The translations under genes and the position numbers were made by a program. Source: JBBRDU01 sp038203615 (lineage in GTDB: Bacteria > Verrucomicrobiota > Verrucomicrobiia > Chthoniobacterales > UBA10450). Taken from it: a DNA stretch of 15,488 nucleotides. The notes beneath the pieces were generated by a model. That model did no database searches, had not been told where the DNA came from, and saw only the letters and a list, made by a program, of their open reading frames with translations. Shown here piece after piece: positions 5,372 to 12,679 of this stretch; the first letter of the stretch is position 1, and every line of letters begins with the position of its first letter. The stretch covers positions 1 through 15,488 of the forward strand of contig JBBRDU010000071.1 in assembly GCA_038203615.1 (NCBI GenBank), given 5' to 3'.

Positions 5372-8300
5372 TTAGCGTCCGGGCAGAAACTCGTCGCGAT
5401 AGAGTGGGGTGGATTCGGGGGCAAAGCCGTGGCGCATGATATTTTCGGTCACAACGCGCGGAACGACGAATTGCAGAAGGTAATCTTCGCCACCGGCTTT
5501 GGTTCCGCCGCCGGACATTTTGAATCCGCCGAAGGGATGCCGGCCCACGACGGCGCCGGTGCAGGAGCGATTGATGTAGACGTTACCGGCCACCAGTTCC
5601 GCCTTGGCTCGCTCGATATTGGCTGGGCTGCGCGAGAAAAACCCGGCGGTCAGCGCGAATTCCGTGCTGTTGGCCATTCGGATGGCTTCGGTCAGATCAC
5701 GCGCCTTCAGAACACAGAGAACGGGGCCGAAAATTTCTTCGCGCGCGATGCGCATCTCGGGGGTGACATTGGCGAAAATGGTCGGCGGAATGAAGTAGCC
5801 CTTGTCCGGCACATCGCCTTTTTGATAGGCGAGCATGGCTTCGCTCTTGCCGATCTCAATATATTCCTGGATGCGCTTGTAAGCGGCGGCATCGATGACT
5901 GGACCGACGGTGATGCCTGGTTCCTCCGGGTTGCCGAGACGCAGGCTGGCCGCAGCGGAAAGCAAACGGTCCATGACGCGGCTGTAGTTTTCCTCGAGCA
6001 CAATGAGTCGAGATAAAGCGGAACACTTCTGCCCCTGATAGCCAAACGCGGAATAAACGGAATCGACAATGGCTTCATCGAGGTCCGCGTCGGAATCGAT
6101 AATGACGGCATTCTTGCCGCCCATTTCGCAAACCACGCGTTTGAGTTCGCGCTGGCCGGGTCGGGTTTGGCCGGCGCTTTCCCAAATGCGAAGGCCCACC
6201 TCGCGCGAGCCGGTGAAGGCGATCACGTCCACGTCCTTGTGATCGACCAAATGCGCGCCCATGACGGAACCTTTGCCGGGAAGAAAATTGAGAACGCCGT
6301 CGGGGATACCGGCCTCCTCAAAAATTTCCATGAGCAGGGCGCCGCACACGGCCGCTTGCTCGGCCGGCTTCATGATGACGGTGTTTCCGGTGACGAGTGC
6401 GGCCGAAACCATGCCGCAAAGGATGGCCATGGGAAAATTCCACGGGGCGATGACGAGGGCCACGCCGCGCGGCCAGTAATGCTGATAACTTTCCTCGCCA
6501 AGCACGTGTTGGGTCAGGCGCGGCCGTCCGCGCAAACGCATTTGCTGCGCATAGAAGAGACAAAAATCCATAGCCTCTCGGATGTCGCCATCGGCTTCGG
6601 CCCAGGCTTTCCCGACTTCGTAAACTTCCAGTGCGCAAAGCTCGTAGCGGCGCCGGTCCATGATGGCCGCCACGCGCTCGAGCAAGCGGGCGCGCTCTTC
6701 CATGGGGGTAAAGCTCCACTGATGAAACGCTTCGCGCGCGACTTCGACGGCGCGCTCCGCTTCCGGGATGCCCGCTTCCGCGACGTGCCCGACCACTTCA
6801 TCCGGCATGGTGGGGTTGATCGAAGCGATCGTTTTGTTCGTCCAAACTTTGTCGCCGTCGATGACGAGAGGATATTTTTTCCCCAGACCGGCGCGGACCT
6901 CCTGCAAGGCTGCGCGCATTTTGTCCTGCGATTCGCGGTGCACAAAATTAATGAGCGACGCATTTTCGTAGTTGTCGCCCGGGGGCGGCTCATGCGACGC
7001 ACCATTCAACTCGTCGTCCTGCTCGTAACCGCGGAGGGCGCGCTCGGGGGTTTTGGCTCCGTTCGGACTAACGAGTCCGGCGGGGTCGCGCAGTAAAGAT
7101 TCTTCCGAGGCATTGTCGGAAAACTTGGCGCGCAGGAAACCTTCGTTCGAAGTGTTCTCGAGCAGGCGGCGAACCAGGTAGGACATGCCGGGGAGCAACT
7201 CGCCCACCGGGGAATATTCGCGAACGCGATATCCCATATCGACGAGGGCGCGCTTGATTGGGCCGGCCATTCCGTAAAGCAGCTGGAATTCGAAACGGCT
7301 GCGCTCGATGCCGAGTTCCTCGGCCAGAGCCTGGGCGTGCGCGATGCTCCGGACGTTGTGTGAGCCGAAGGCCGCGGTCACAACTGACTCGTTCTCGAGC
7401 AAGACACGGGTAAGCGCCTCGAAATTAGCGTCACTGCCCGCCTTCTCTTGATAGACCGGGATGGGCCAGCCGTTCTGTTTTGATTTGATGCGCTCGTAAT
7501 CCCAATAGGCGCCCTTGACCAGCCGGACAGTGAACCGGGTGCCGCGCGCGCGACCCCAGGCGATGAGATCCGCCAGATCTTTTCCTGAATCGCACAAGTA
7601 GGCCTGCACGACGATTCCCGCGTGCGGCCAATCCACGAATTCGGGTTCCTGAAACAGGGTTTTAAAGAGCTCGAGCGTGGTGTTTTTGTGGGCGTAACTC
7701 TCCATGTCAAAATTGACAAAGGCGCCGAGCTCGCGGGCTCGGCGCAGAAGCGGCCGCAGTTTGGGGGCGAGGTGATCGATGGCGTCGGCCGGGTCGGCCG
7801 GGTTCATTTGAGAATAAAGCGCCGAAATTTTCACAGAGAGGTTTACGACCGGGAAAAGATCGGAGTTTTCCCCGAGCGGATCGCGCCAGCGGCTGGTCGC
7901 ACGCGCCAGTCCCTCGAGAAGATCAAAGCAGCGGGCCGAGTATTCGGTGGCCTCTTTCTCGCTCACCACGGCTTCGCCGAGCAGGTCGACGGTAAAACCG
8001 ATGCCCTGCCGCTGACGTTTGCGCAGGGTACGCATGACATCCTGCGGATTGCGGCCGGCAATGAACTGGCGGGCCATGCCGGCAACGTTCCAGCGCAAGA
8101 CCTGGCCGCTGACCCAGGGGGCGAGGCGGGCCAGGCGGACGCCGGTTTGGACGACGGGAGCCAGGCCGTTGCTGGTGTCGGCGAAATATTCCTCCAGATG
8201 CCTAACGATTTCTCCACCGCGCCGGAGCGAGGCCAGGACATCGACAAAGCGGAACATCTGAACCTTGAAATGTTCGTCGCGCATGGAGAGCGCCATCATG

Positions 8301-8404
8301 CGCTGATAGAAGCCGGCCTTGCTGAAGATCGATTCGGGATGGCGATCGACCAATTCGAAAATGCGTTGGCCGCGACGTTCCACTGCGGCCTGGAGTTCAC
8401 TCAT
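5372..8404 (-). CDS. putA: Bifunctional proline dehydrogenase / L-glutamate gamma-semialdehyde dehydrogenase
   Basis: This enzyme oxidises proline to glutamate in two steps: a flavin-dependent proline dehydrogenase, then an NAD-dependent aldehyde dehydrogenase. From the ATG at 8404 it is 1010 residues, the size of minimal PutA proteins. Residues about 1-460 form the proline dehydrogenase barrel, with FEFQLLYGMAG and REYSPVGELLPGMSYLVRR. R412/R413 match the substrate-binding arginine pair. A Pro/Glu/Asn-rich linker (about 465-500) follows. The aldehyde dehydrogenase half has APWNFPMAI, FTGSREVG, glutamate E760 in CEMGGKNAV, the catalytic C794 in GYQGQKCSA, and EEIFGPVL. There is no N-terminal ribbon-helix-helix domain, so it should not autorepress as in E. 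coli. No putP transporter or regulator is adjacent. An upstream in-frame start at 8497 would run through the G tract and matches nothing. Confidence 0.96.
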   Translation of the reverse strand: MSELQAAVERRGQRIFELVDRHPESIFSKAGFYQRMMALSMRDEHFKVQMFRFVDVLASLRRGGEIVRHLEEYFADTSNGLAPVVQTGVRLARLAPWVSGQVLRWNVAGMARQFIAGRNPQDVMRTLRKRQRQGIGFTVDLLGEAVVSEKEATEYSARCFDLLEGLARATSRWRDPLGENSDLFPVVNLSVKISALYSQMNPADPADAIDHLAPKLRPLLRRARELGAFVNFDMESYAHKNTTLELFKTLFQEPEFVDWPHAGIVVQAYLCDSGKDLADLIAWGRARGTRFTVRLVKGAYWDYERIKSKQNGWPIPVYQEKAGSDANFEALTRVLLENESVVTAAFGSHNVRSIAHAQALAEELGIERSRFEFQLLYGMAGPIKRALVDMGYRVREYSPVGELLPGMSYLVRRLLENTSNEGFLRAKFSDNASEESLLRDPAGLVSPNGAKTPERALRGYEQDDELNGASHEPPPGDNYENASLINFVHRESQDKMRAALQEVRAGLGKKYPLVIDGDKVWTNKTIASINPTMPDEVVGHVAEAGIPEAERAVEVAREAFHQWSFTPMEERARLLERVAAIMDRRRYELCALEVYEVGKAWAEADGDIREAMDFCLFYAQQMRLRGRPRLTQHVLGEESYQHYWPRGVALVIAPWNFPMAILCGMVSAALVTGNTVIMKPAEQAAVCGALLMEIFEEAGIPDGVLNFLPGKGSVMGAHLVDHKDVDVIAFTGSREVGLRIWESAGQTRPGQRELKRVVCEMGGKNAVIIDSDADLDEAIVDSVYSAFGYQGQKCSALSRLIVLEENYSRVMDRLLSAAASLRLGNPEEPGITVGPVIDAAAYKRIQEYIEIGKSEAMLAYQKGDVPDKGYFIPPTIFANVTPEMRIAREEIFGPVLCVLKARDLTEAIRMANSTEFALTAGFFSRSPANIERAKAELVAGNVYINRSCTGAVVGRHPFGGFKMSGGGTKAGGEDYLLQFVVPRVVTENIMRHGFAPESTPLYRDEFLPGR

Positions 8405-8589
8405 AAGGGAAAATGATGTTACGCTGGGCGCCTTCTCAAGGCAAAGGGGAAGGAAGCGGCCTGCGCAAATCCCCTTCGCCCCCCCCCCTCTGTTCATGCT
8501 GAAAAGTGTGACATTTATGGAAACTGCGCTCCGGTTGGGCCGGCCTGCGGCGCATTGTTTCCGTATTTACCGGCTAAGACGGAATCGAG
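8405..8589. other. Divergent intergenic region with 10-base C/G tract
   Basis: This gap separates putA (leftward) from two short rightward ORFs and must hold the putA promoter. The clearest feature is an uninterrupted run of ten C at 8479-8488, read as ten G on the putA strand, about 75 bases upstream of the putA ATG. I found no convincing -35/-10 pair and no hairpin terminator here. Confidence 0.5.
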
Positions 8590-8694
8590 ATGAACTCTAA
8601 CTTTCCCGGCCACAGTGGCTTGGAATCCAAACAGGACAAGCACACGAGCAGCGGGCCGGCCGCATCCGAAGTGAATGTTAGGAAGGCTAACTAA
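8590..8694 (+). CDS. Possible 34-residue hydrophilic small protein
   Basis: A complete short frame runs from ATG to TAA and encodes 34 residues starting MNSNFPGHSGLESKQDKHTS and ending SEVNVRKAN. It is hydrophilic, probably disordered, and has no motif I recognise. CGGAATCGAG precedes the ATG, a weak purine-rich motif. It ends 8 bases before the next short ORF, a membrane peptide, so the two could form a mini-operon. The small size makes chance occurrence quite possible. Confidence 0.3.
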   Translation: MNSNFPGHSGLESKQDKHTSSGPAASEVNVRKAN

Positions 8695-8702
8695 TTAATC
8701 AC

Positions 8703-8819
8703 ATGAAAATTACCAAGAGAGCGAATGAAAAGGGCGCGATGGGATACATCCTTCTTTGGCTGATCGGAATTCCGATTCCGGTTTTGTTTTTGATCTTCCT
8801 GTTGCGCGGCTGCTCGTAA
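8703..8819 (+). CDS. Very small single-helix membrane protein
   Basis: The frame encodes 38 residues starting MKITKRANEKGAMGYILLWL and ending IFLLRGCS. The C-terminal 26 residues (from M13, ATG at 8739) form one hydrophobic helix, GYILLWLIGIPIPVLFLIFL, followed by a short LRGCS tail. The internal ATG at 8739 has AAAAGGG at a good distance, one of few Shine-Dalgarno-like motifs in the window, so the mature product may be only 26 residues. Small proteins with an LLWLIGIPIP-type helix are, as far as I recall, widespread but uncharacterised. The function is unknown; a role in the inner membrane is all that can be inferred. Confidence 0.6.
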   Translation: MKITKRANEKGAMGYILLWLIGIPIPVLFLIFLLRGCS

Positions 8820-8844
8820 GAATTCGGGGAGCAAGTAGAGGTGA

Positions 8845-8891
8845 TTTGCCTGGCGGATTCTGAGGCCCAGGGCTCAGGTTCGTCAGGCAAA
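8845..8891. promoter_or_regulatory. Long hairpin upstream of threonine aldolase
   Basis: An 11-bp outer stem pairs 8845-8855 (TTTGCCTGGCG) with 8881-8891 (CGTCAGGCAAA), with one G-U pair. After a small internal loop, an inner 5-bp stem pairs CTGAG at 8860-8864 with CTCAG at 8873-8877. It lies between the stop of the small membrane gene (8819) and the aldolase ATG (8954). No U tract follows on either strand, so an intrinsic terminator is unlikely. A leader structure, a processing site or a REP-like unit are all possible. Confidence 0.5.
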
Positions 8892-8953
8892 CTCTCGCTG
8901 GCGGGGGGCGCTTCCCATTTGCCGCCCGTGCCGAAGTCGATTAGCAAGGTGCG

Positions 8954-10000
8954 ATGGAGCAGGGGGACCAGCGTTATGATTTCGCGAGCGATAACACGGC
9001 CGGGATCTGCCCGGAAGCGTGGGAGGCTCTCGCCGCAGCGAACCGAGGGGCGGCTGCTTCCTACGGACTCGACCCCTGGACGTCGCAACTATGCGACCGC
9101 GTCCGCCAGATCTTTGAAACGGATTGCGAGGTCTATCTCGTCTTTAACGGCACGGCTGCGAACGCGCTGACACTGGCGCAAGTGGGCCAGCCCTTTCACA
9201 GCATCGTCTGCCATCAATACGCGCACATCCAAACGGACGAATGCGGGGCGCCGGAATTTTTCACGAACGGCTCCAAGTTGCTCGCGGTTGGCGGCGCTAA
9301 CGGAAAGATCGATCTCACGGAAGCCTGCGCGGTGGTGGCGCGGCAGTGCGACCTGCATTCCCACAAACCGCGTGTCGTTAGCCTGACGCAGGCGACGGAG
9401 TTAGGGACGGTTTACGACTGCGGTGAAGTGGCAGCGGTGGTGGATTTCGCGCGCGCCCGCGACCTGCTCGTTCACATGGATGGTGCGCGTTTCGCCAATG
9501 CGCTCGTCACGCTCGATTGCGCGCCGAAGGCGATGACATGGCAAGCGGGGGTGGATGCACTTTCGTTCGGAGGCACCAAGAATGGGCTGGCCGCCGGGGA
9601 ACTGGTGGTCTTTTTCCGGAAGGAATTGGCTGCTGAGTTCGAGTATCGCGCGAAACAGGCGGGCCAACTCGCCTCCAAGATGCGTTTTCTGGCGGCGCCG
9701 TGGCATGCGCTGCTGAGCAATGACCTCTGGCTGCACCAGGCGCGGCACGCCAACGCCGCGGCCGCGCGTTTAGCCGAACAATTGCAAAGCCGGGTCGGTT
9801 GGAGCGCGGAATTTCCGGTGCAAAGCAGTGCCCTGTTTTTGCGCTTGCGCGATCCGCTCGTAGCCGGCTTGCGCGAACGAGGCTGGCAGTTCTACAAATT
9901 TCTCGAGCCGGATATTTATCGACTGATGTGTTCGTGGGCCACCACGGACGATCAGATCGATCAGTTTGTGCAAGATGCCGTTGCTCTGCCGCCACGGTGA
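8954..10000 (+). CDS. ltaE: Low-specificity L-threonine aldolase
   Basis: This PLP-dependent fold-type I enzyme cleaves L-threonine/allo-threonine to glycine and acetaldehyde; low-specificity members also act on other beta-hydroxy amino acids. The 348-residue product opens with YDFASDNTAGICPEA and has FNGTAANALTL, then HQYAHIQTDECGAPEF. HMDGARFANA follows, with D176 in the cofactor-binding position. SFGGTKNGLAAGE then supplies the Schiff-base lysine K209. The C-terminal SALFLRL and MCSWATTDDQID match the family end. Length is normal (330-350). The ATG is preceded by AAGG four bases upstream, a weak Shine-Dalgarno motif. It stands alone between the hairpin and the lipoprotein gene, which starts 11 bases after its stop and may be read through. 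Confidence 0.93.
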   Translation: MEQGDQRYDFASDNTAGICPEAWEALAAANRGAAASYGLDPWTSQLCDRVRQIFETDCEVYLVFNGTAANALTLAQVGQPFHSIVCHQYAHIQTDECGAPEFFTNGSKLLAVGGANGKIDLTEACAVVARQCDLHSHKPRVVSLTQATELGTVYDCGEVAAVVDFARARDLLVHMDGARFANALVTLDCAPKAMTWQAGVDALSFGGTKNGLAAGELVVFFRKELAAEFEYRAKQAGQLASKMRFLAAPWHALLSNDLWLHQARHANAAAARLAEQLQSRVGWSAEFPVQSSALFLRLRDPLVAGLRERGWQFYKFLEPDIYRLMCSWATTDDQIDQFVQDAVALPPR

Positions 10001-10011
10001 CGTTGTGGCAA

Positions 10012-10602
10012 ATGATGAAAGAGGGGGCGGCGATTCCAACGCAGTCCCTTACGAAGGTTGCTTCCGTCTGCGGACATCGTATAAACACAACGGTGAGGCC
10101 AGTCGCACTGCTATTTTTTTCCAGCGCGCTTTTTCTTTCCGGGTGCGGCGCTGCGCATGATGCCGCTGTCGGGTCCTATCATGTGGCCACCGCGCCGTTC
10201 CGCCTTTTTCATCACCCGTCGCCCACGCCGGTGCCCACAGGCAGGACCGTCACCACGGTGACTACGACTCGTTCGGCGGGATTTGCGCGCCCGCGCCCGA
10301 GTCCGGTTACGGCCCTGCCACCCCATCGCAGCACTCATTACGGAGCGAGCGCTTCGCCGTCGCCCAGTCCTCGCCCTACGCAAAATACGACCGCGGCCGC
10401 CGCGACGCCAAAAGCAAAGTCGACACCTGCCCGGGCAAATGCCGCTCCCGAACAGAGTTTCCCCACGGCGAAGCAGGTGCCGGACAAGCCCGGATATGTT
10501 TTCAGCCCTTCCGAACCGAGCAAGTATGTGGACGTGAGCGGGTATGCTCCGGGAAGCAAGGTAAAGGATCCCTATTCGGGCAAGATTTTCTTGGTTCCGT
10601 GA
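10012..10602 (+). CDS. Pro/Ser/Thr-rich lipoprotein of unknown function
   Basis: The product has a hydrophobic signal, VALLFFSSALFLSGCGAA, with a clear lipobox (LSGC), so it should be lipidated and membrane-anchored. A low-complexity Pro/Ser/Thr/Ala linker follows (PSPTPVPTGRT, ASPSPSPRPTQNTTAAAA, KSTPARANAAPEQ). The protein ends in a compact block, VPDKPGYVFSPSEPSKY then VDVSGYAPGSKVKDPYSG and KIFLVP. That end looks conserved and ordered, probably the functional domain, but I know no function for it. From the ATG at 10012 (or 10015) it has 196 residues with a long n-region. A GTG at 10093 would put the lipid cysteine at residue 18 and give a classical signal, so it is an equally good start. 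Codon use matches its neighbours. Confidence 0.8.
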   Translation: MMKEGAAIPTQSLTKVASVCGHRINTTVRPVALLFFSSALFLSGCGAAHDAAVGSYHVATAPFRLFHHPSPTPVPTGRTVTTVTTTRSAGFARPRPSPVTALPPHRSTHYGASASPSPSPRPTQNTTAAAATPKAKSTPARANAAPEQSFPTAKQVPDKPGYVFSPSEPSKYVDVSGYAPGSKVKDPYSGKIFLVP

Positions 10603-10809
10603 AACGTCCTGACGAATTCGGTGTTTTGACGTTAATTACATGAACAGTTTGCGGGCCCGTCGCATCGTCCTGCGTTGACTCCCCCTCAAAAACATCCCCC
10701 GAAAATTTGCGTCCGTGCTCCGTTATGTCGCTTTTCCCTCGCACCAGAGATTTTCCGAAGATCGAAGTTTTTTCCGGGGCTGCGCACACCATCTGCTTCT
10801 AGTAATTAT

Positions 10810-11958
10810 ATGAGGTTTCCTGCCCCCTTCTCGTCTCCCCGGCTCCGTTTGCTCACGGCCGCGACTCTTCTCCTCGGAAGCGCCTTTCTGCCATCGAAAA
10901 TATCCGCTTATATTCTGGAAGGTCCGACCTGGCCGGCTGACAGCTCGATCACTTTTCAAATGTCGCTCGGCAGTGCGGGCCGCACGTTGATCGACGGAAA
11001 TACCTCATGGGACGTGGCCGCCTCCCCCGCCCCGACTTTCTGGAATGCGAGCATGCAGCACCTCACTTTCCTGACCGTCAATAATCCAGGCGCTCCGCGC
11101 TCGTCCGGTGACCGCATTAATTCCGTTTTCTTCGCCAGTAATTTTTTCGGGAACTCGTTTGGCTCGGGAACTCTCGCCATCACGTATGAGGTTTTCACCA
11201 GTGCCAATGGAACGATGCTGGAAACGGATATTATCTTTAATATTAATCAAAATTGGGATTCATACCGCGGGCCGTTGCGTTTCGGATCCAACCGTTATGC
11301 CATCGGTGATATCCGGCGGGTTCTGATTCATGAAATGGGGCACGCTCTAGGTTTGGATCACCCCGATACGAATGGACAGAATGTCAGCGCGATCATGAAT
11401 TCAATGATCAGCGCGGTCGAAGCTCCTACTTCGGACGATGTGAGTGGAGCGCAATCCATGTATGGAACGCCAGGTGCGAGTCCCACGCCCACCCCCACGC
11501 CGAGTCCAACTCCTACCCCCACGCCCACTCCTTTTCCCACCCCGACGCCCACCCCGACGCCCACCCCGACGCCCACCCCGACGCCCACCCCGACGCCCAC
11601 CCCGACGCCCACCCCGACGCCCACCCCGACGCCAGTCGTGCCTTCAGTAACTCTCTCTGCCGGGCCGAGCAGCGTGCGCACCGGTGGCACCGCCACTTAC
11701 ACGGTGACCGCTTCGTTCGTCAATCCGTTGGCGGCGGTCGCGGTGAACTTCGCAATGGGTGGAAGCGCCGTAGAGGGTAGCCAATACAATCTCAGTGCGA
11801 GCCAGTTTATCATCCCGGCTGGCGCCACTTCGGCCAACGTCACCCTGACCGCGCTCAGCGGTCGAAAGAGAGCGAAGACCGCCACCATGACGCTGACCGG
11901 TGGCACCGGTTACAGCGTATCGGCGTTCCCTTCCGCCAGCGTTACGATCACCAAGTAG
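10810..11958 (+). CDS. Secreted matrixin-like zinc metalloprotease with Pro-Thr linker
   Basis: A signal peptide (RLRLLTAATLLLGSAFLPSK) is followed by a metzincin catalytic domain up to about residue 215. It has the zinc motif HEMGHALGLDH at 174-184, with E175 as the general base, and a Met-turn, AIMNSMIS, with M196. The stretch FNINQNWDSYRGPLR precedes the site, and DDVSGAQSMYG closes the domain. Then comes a Pro-Thr linker, with perfect PTPT units at residues 243-274, and a C-terminal beta-rich domain of about 100 residues (VTLSAGPSSVRTGGTATYTV onward) resembling Calx-beta/Ig-like modules. There is no cysteine in the protein and so no cysteine-switch propeptide; latency must be controlled otherwise. 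The ATG at 10810 is chosen because it opens the signal; TTG at 10675 gives no sensible extension. The target substrate is unknown. Confidence 0.9.
   Translation: MRFPAPFSSPRLRLLTAATLLLGSAFLPSKISAYILEGPTWPADSSITFQMSLGSAGRTLIDGNTSWDVAASPAPTFWNASMQHLTFLTVNNPGAPRSSGDRINSVFFASNFFGNSFGSGTLAITYEVFTSANGTMLETDIIFNINQNWDSYRGPLRFGSNRYAIGDIRRVLIHEMGHALGLDHPDTNGQNVSAIMNSMISAVEAPTSDDVSGAQSMYGTPGASPTPTPTPSPTPTPTPTPFPTPTPTPTPTPTPTPTPTPTPTPTPTPTPTPTPVVPSVTLSAGPSSVRTGGTATYTVTASFVNPLAAVAVNFAMGGSAVEGSQYNLSASQFIIPAGATSANVTLTALSGRKRAKTATMTLTGGTGYSVSAFPSASVTITK
11536..11631 (+). repeat. Eight perfect 12-bp tandem repeats in the protease linker
   Basis: CCCACCCCGACG occurs eight times without a mismatch, each copy coding for Pro-Thr-Pro-Thr. 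Degenerate copies precede it from about 11483. The unit is a multiple of three, so copy-number change alters linker length but never the frame. The homogeneity suggests recent expansion by slippage. Confidence 0.95.
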
Positions 11959-11976
11959 CATCCCCCTTAGACTCGT

Positions 11977-12549
11977 ATGAAAACAGCTCGTCTCCTCCTT
12001 CTCGCCGCCGCCCTCATCACCTTCAGCAAAGTGGGACTCGCCACCACGGTCATTCCCCCTTCCTTCGACCAATTAGTGCAACAGGCGGAAGTCATATTCC
12101 AAGGGAGCGTGACCGACGTCCGTTCGCAGTGGGTGGGCGAAGGCGCGCAACGTCACATCATTAGCTACATCACTTTCAACGTAGAGGATTCACTCAAGGG
12201 CGTGCCCGGTCAGTCGTATACCATGCAGATGTTTGGCGGGATCGTGGGCGGCGAAGGAATGACTATCAGTGATGCCCCGAAATTCAAAGTTGGCGACCGT
12301 GATATTCTCTTCGTTGAAAACAATGGTACTCAGGTTGTCCCCCTGGTCGGAATCATGCACGGCCGTTTTCACGTCGAGCGCGATCAAGCTGGTCAGGAAA
12401 TTGTCACCCTCAACGAAGGCGCGCCTGTTAAAAGCGTGGCGCAACTTGGACTCGGTAGGGAGGGGACCGCTCCCACATCAGCCGAGCCTAATTTAAGCGC
12501 AGCTGCATTCAAGGCGGCGGTGCGAAGCAGGCTGCAAGCGGCGCAATAA
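11977..12549 (+). CDS. Secreted protein paired with the metalloprotease (possible NTR/TIMP-like fold)
   Basis: The 190-residue product has a signal peptide (MKTARLLLLAAALITFSKVG plus LA) and a mature start TTVIPPSF. The core reads AEVIFQGSVTDVRSQW (37-52), IISYITFNVEDSLKG (61-75), then FGGIVGGEG and FKVGDRDILFVEN (103-115). A strand pattern of this kind, an exposure-to-V strand, a V-x-[DE]-x-[LV]-K-G turn and a late VG-x-x-x-[IL]-x-[FV] strand, loosely recalls OB-fold NTR/TIMP domains. That is my reading, not an established assignment. It lacks all cysteines, including the Cys that true TIMPs use on zinc. It follows the protease by 18 bases on the same strand, implying co-expression. Other options are an accessory chaperone or an unrelated envelope protein. 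Confidence 0.8.
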   Translation: MKTARLLLLAAALITFSKVGLATTVIPPSFDQLVQQAEVIFQGSVTDVRSQWVGEGAQRHIISYITFNVEDSLKGVPGQSYTMQMFGGIVGGEGMTISDAPKFKVGDRDILFVENNGTQVVPLVGIMHGRFHVERDQAGQEIVTLNEGAPVKSVAQLGLGREGTAPTSAEPNLSAAAFKAAVRSRLQAAQ

Positions 12550-12679
12550 ATCGTTGTCGTAGGCCCGCGTTCACTTCTCCCGGACGTTTCTGTAGGGATG
12601 ACGCTGCTGGCCATGGGAAGGTGACATATTCTGCCGCATGGATCGAGACCACGCCTGCAGGAACGTAGTGCTTCTGGAG

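Noticed and set aside
5360..5383. Direct repeat GCGTCCGGG beside the putA stop
   Set aside because: It is only 9 bp, and one copy is part of the last putA codons; chance is likely in GC-rich DNA.
6167..7096. Long plus-strand frame (309 codons) opposite putA
   Set aside because: It lies wholly inside the aldehyde dehydrogenase half of putA on the other strand and shows no recognisable domain.
11536..11631. Tandem array considered as CRISPR
   Set aside because: The units are 12 bp with no spacers and are in frame within a coding sequence.
11358..11696. Minus-strand frame with a (GV)n repeat and plus-strand frame with (RRPP)n
   Set aside because: Both are other-frame readings of the 12-bp repeat inside the metalloprotease gene.
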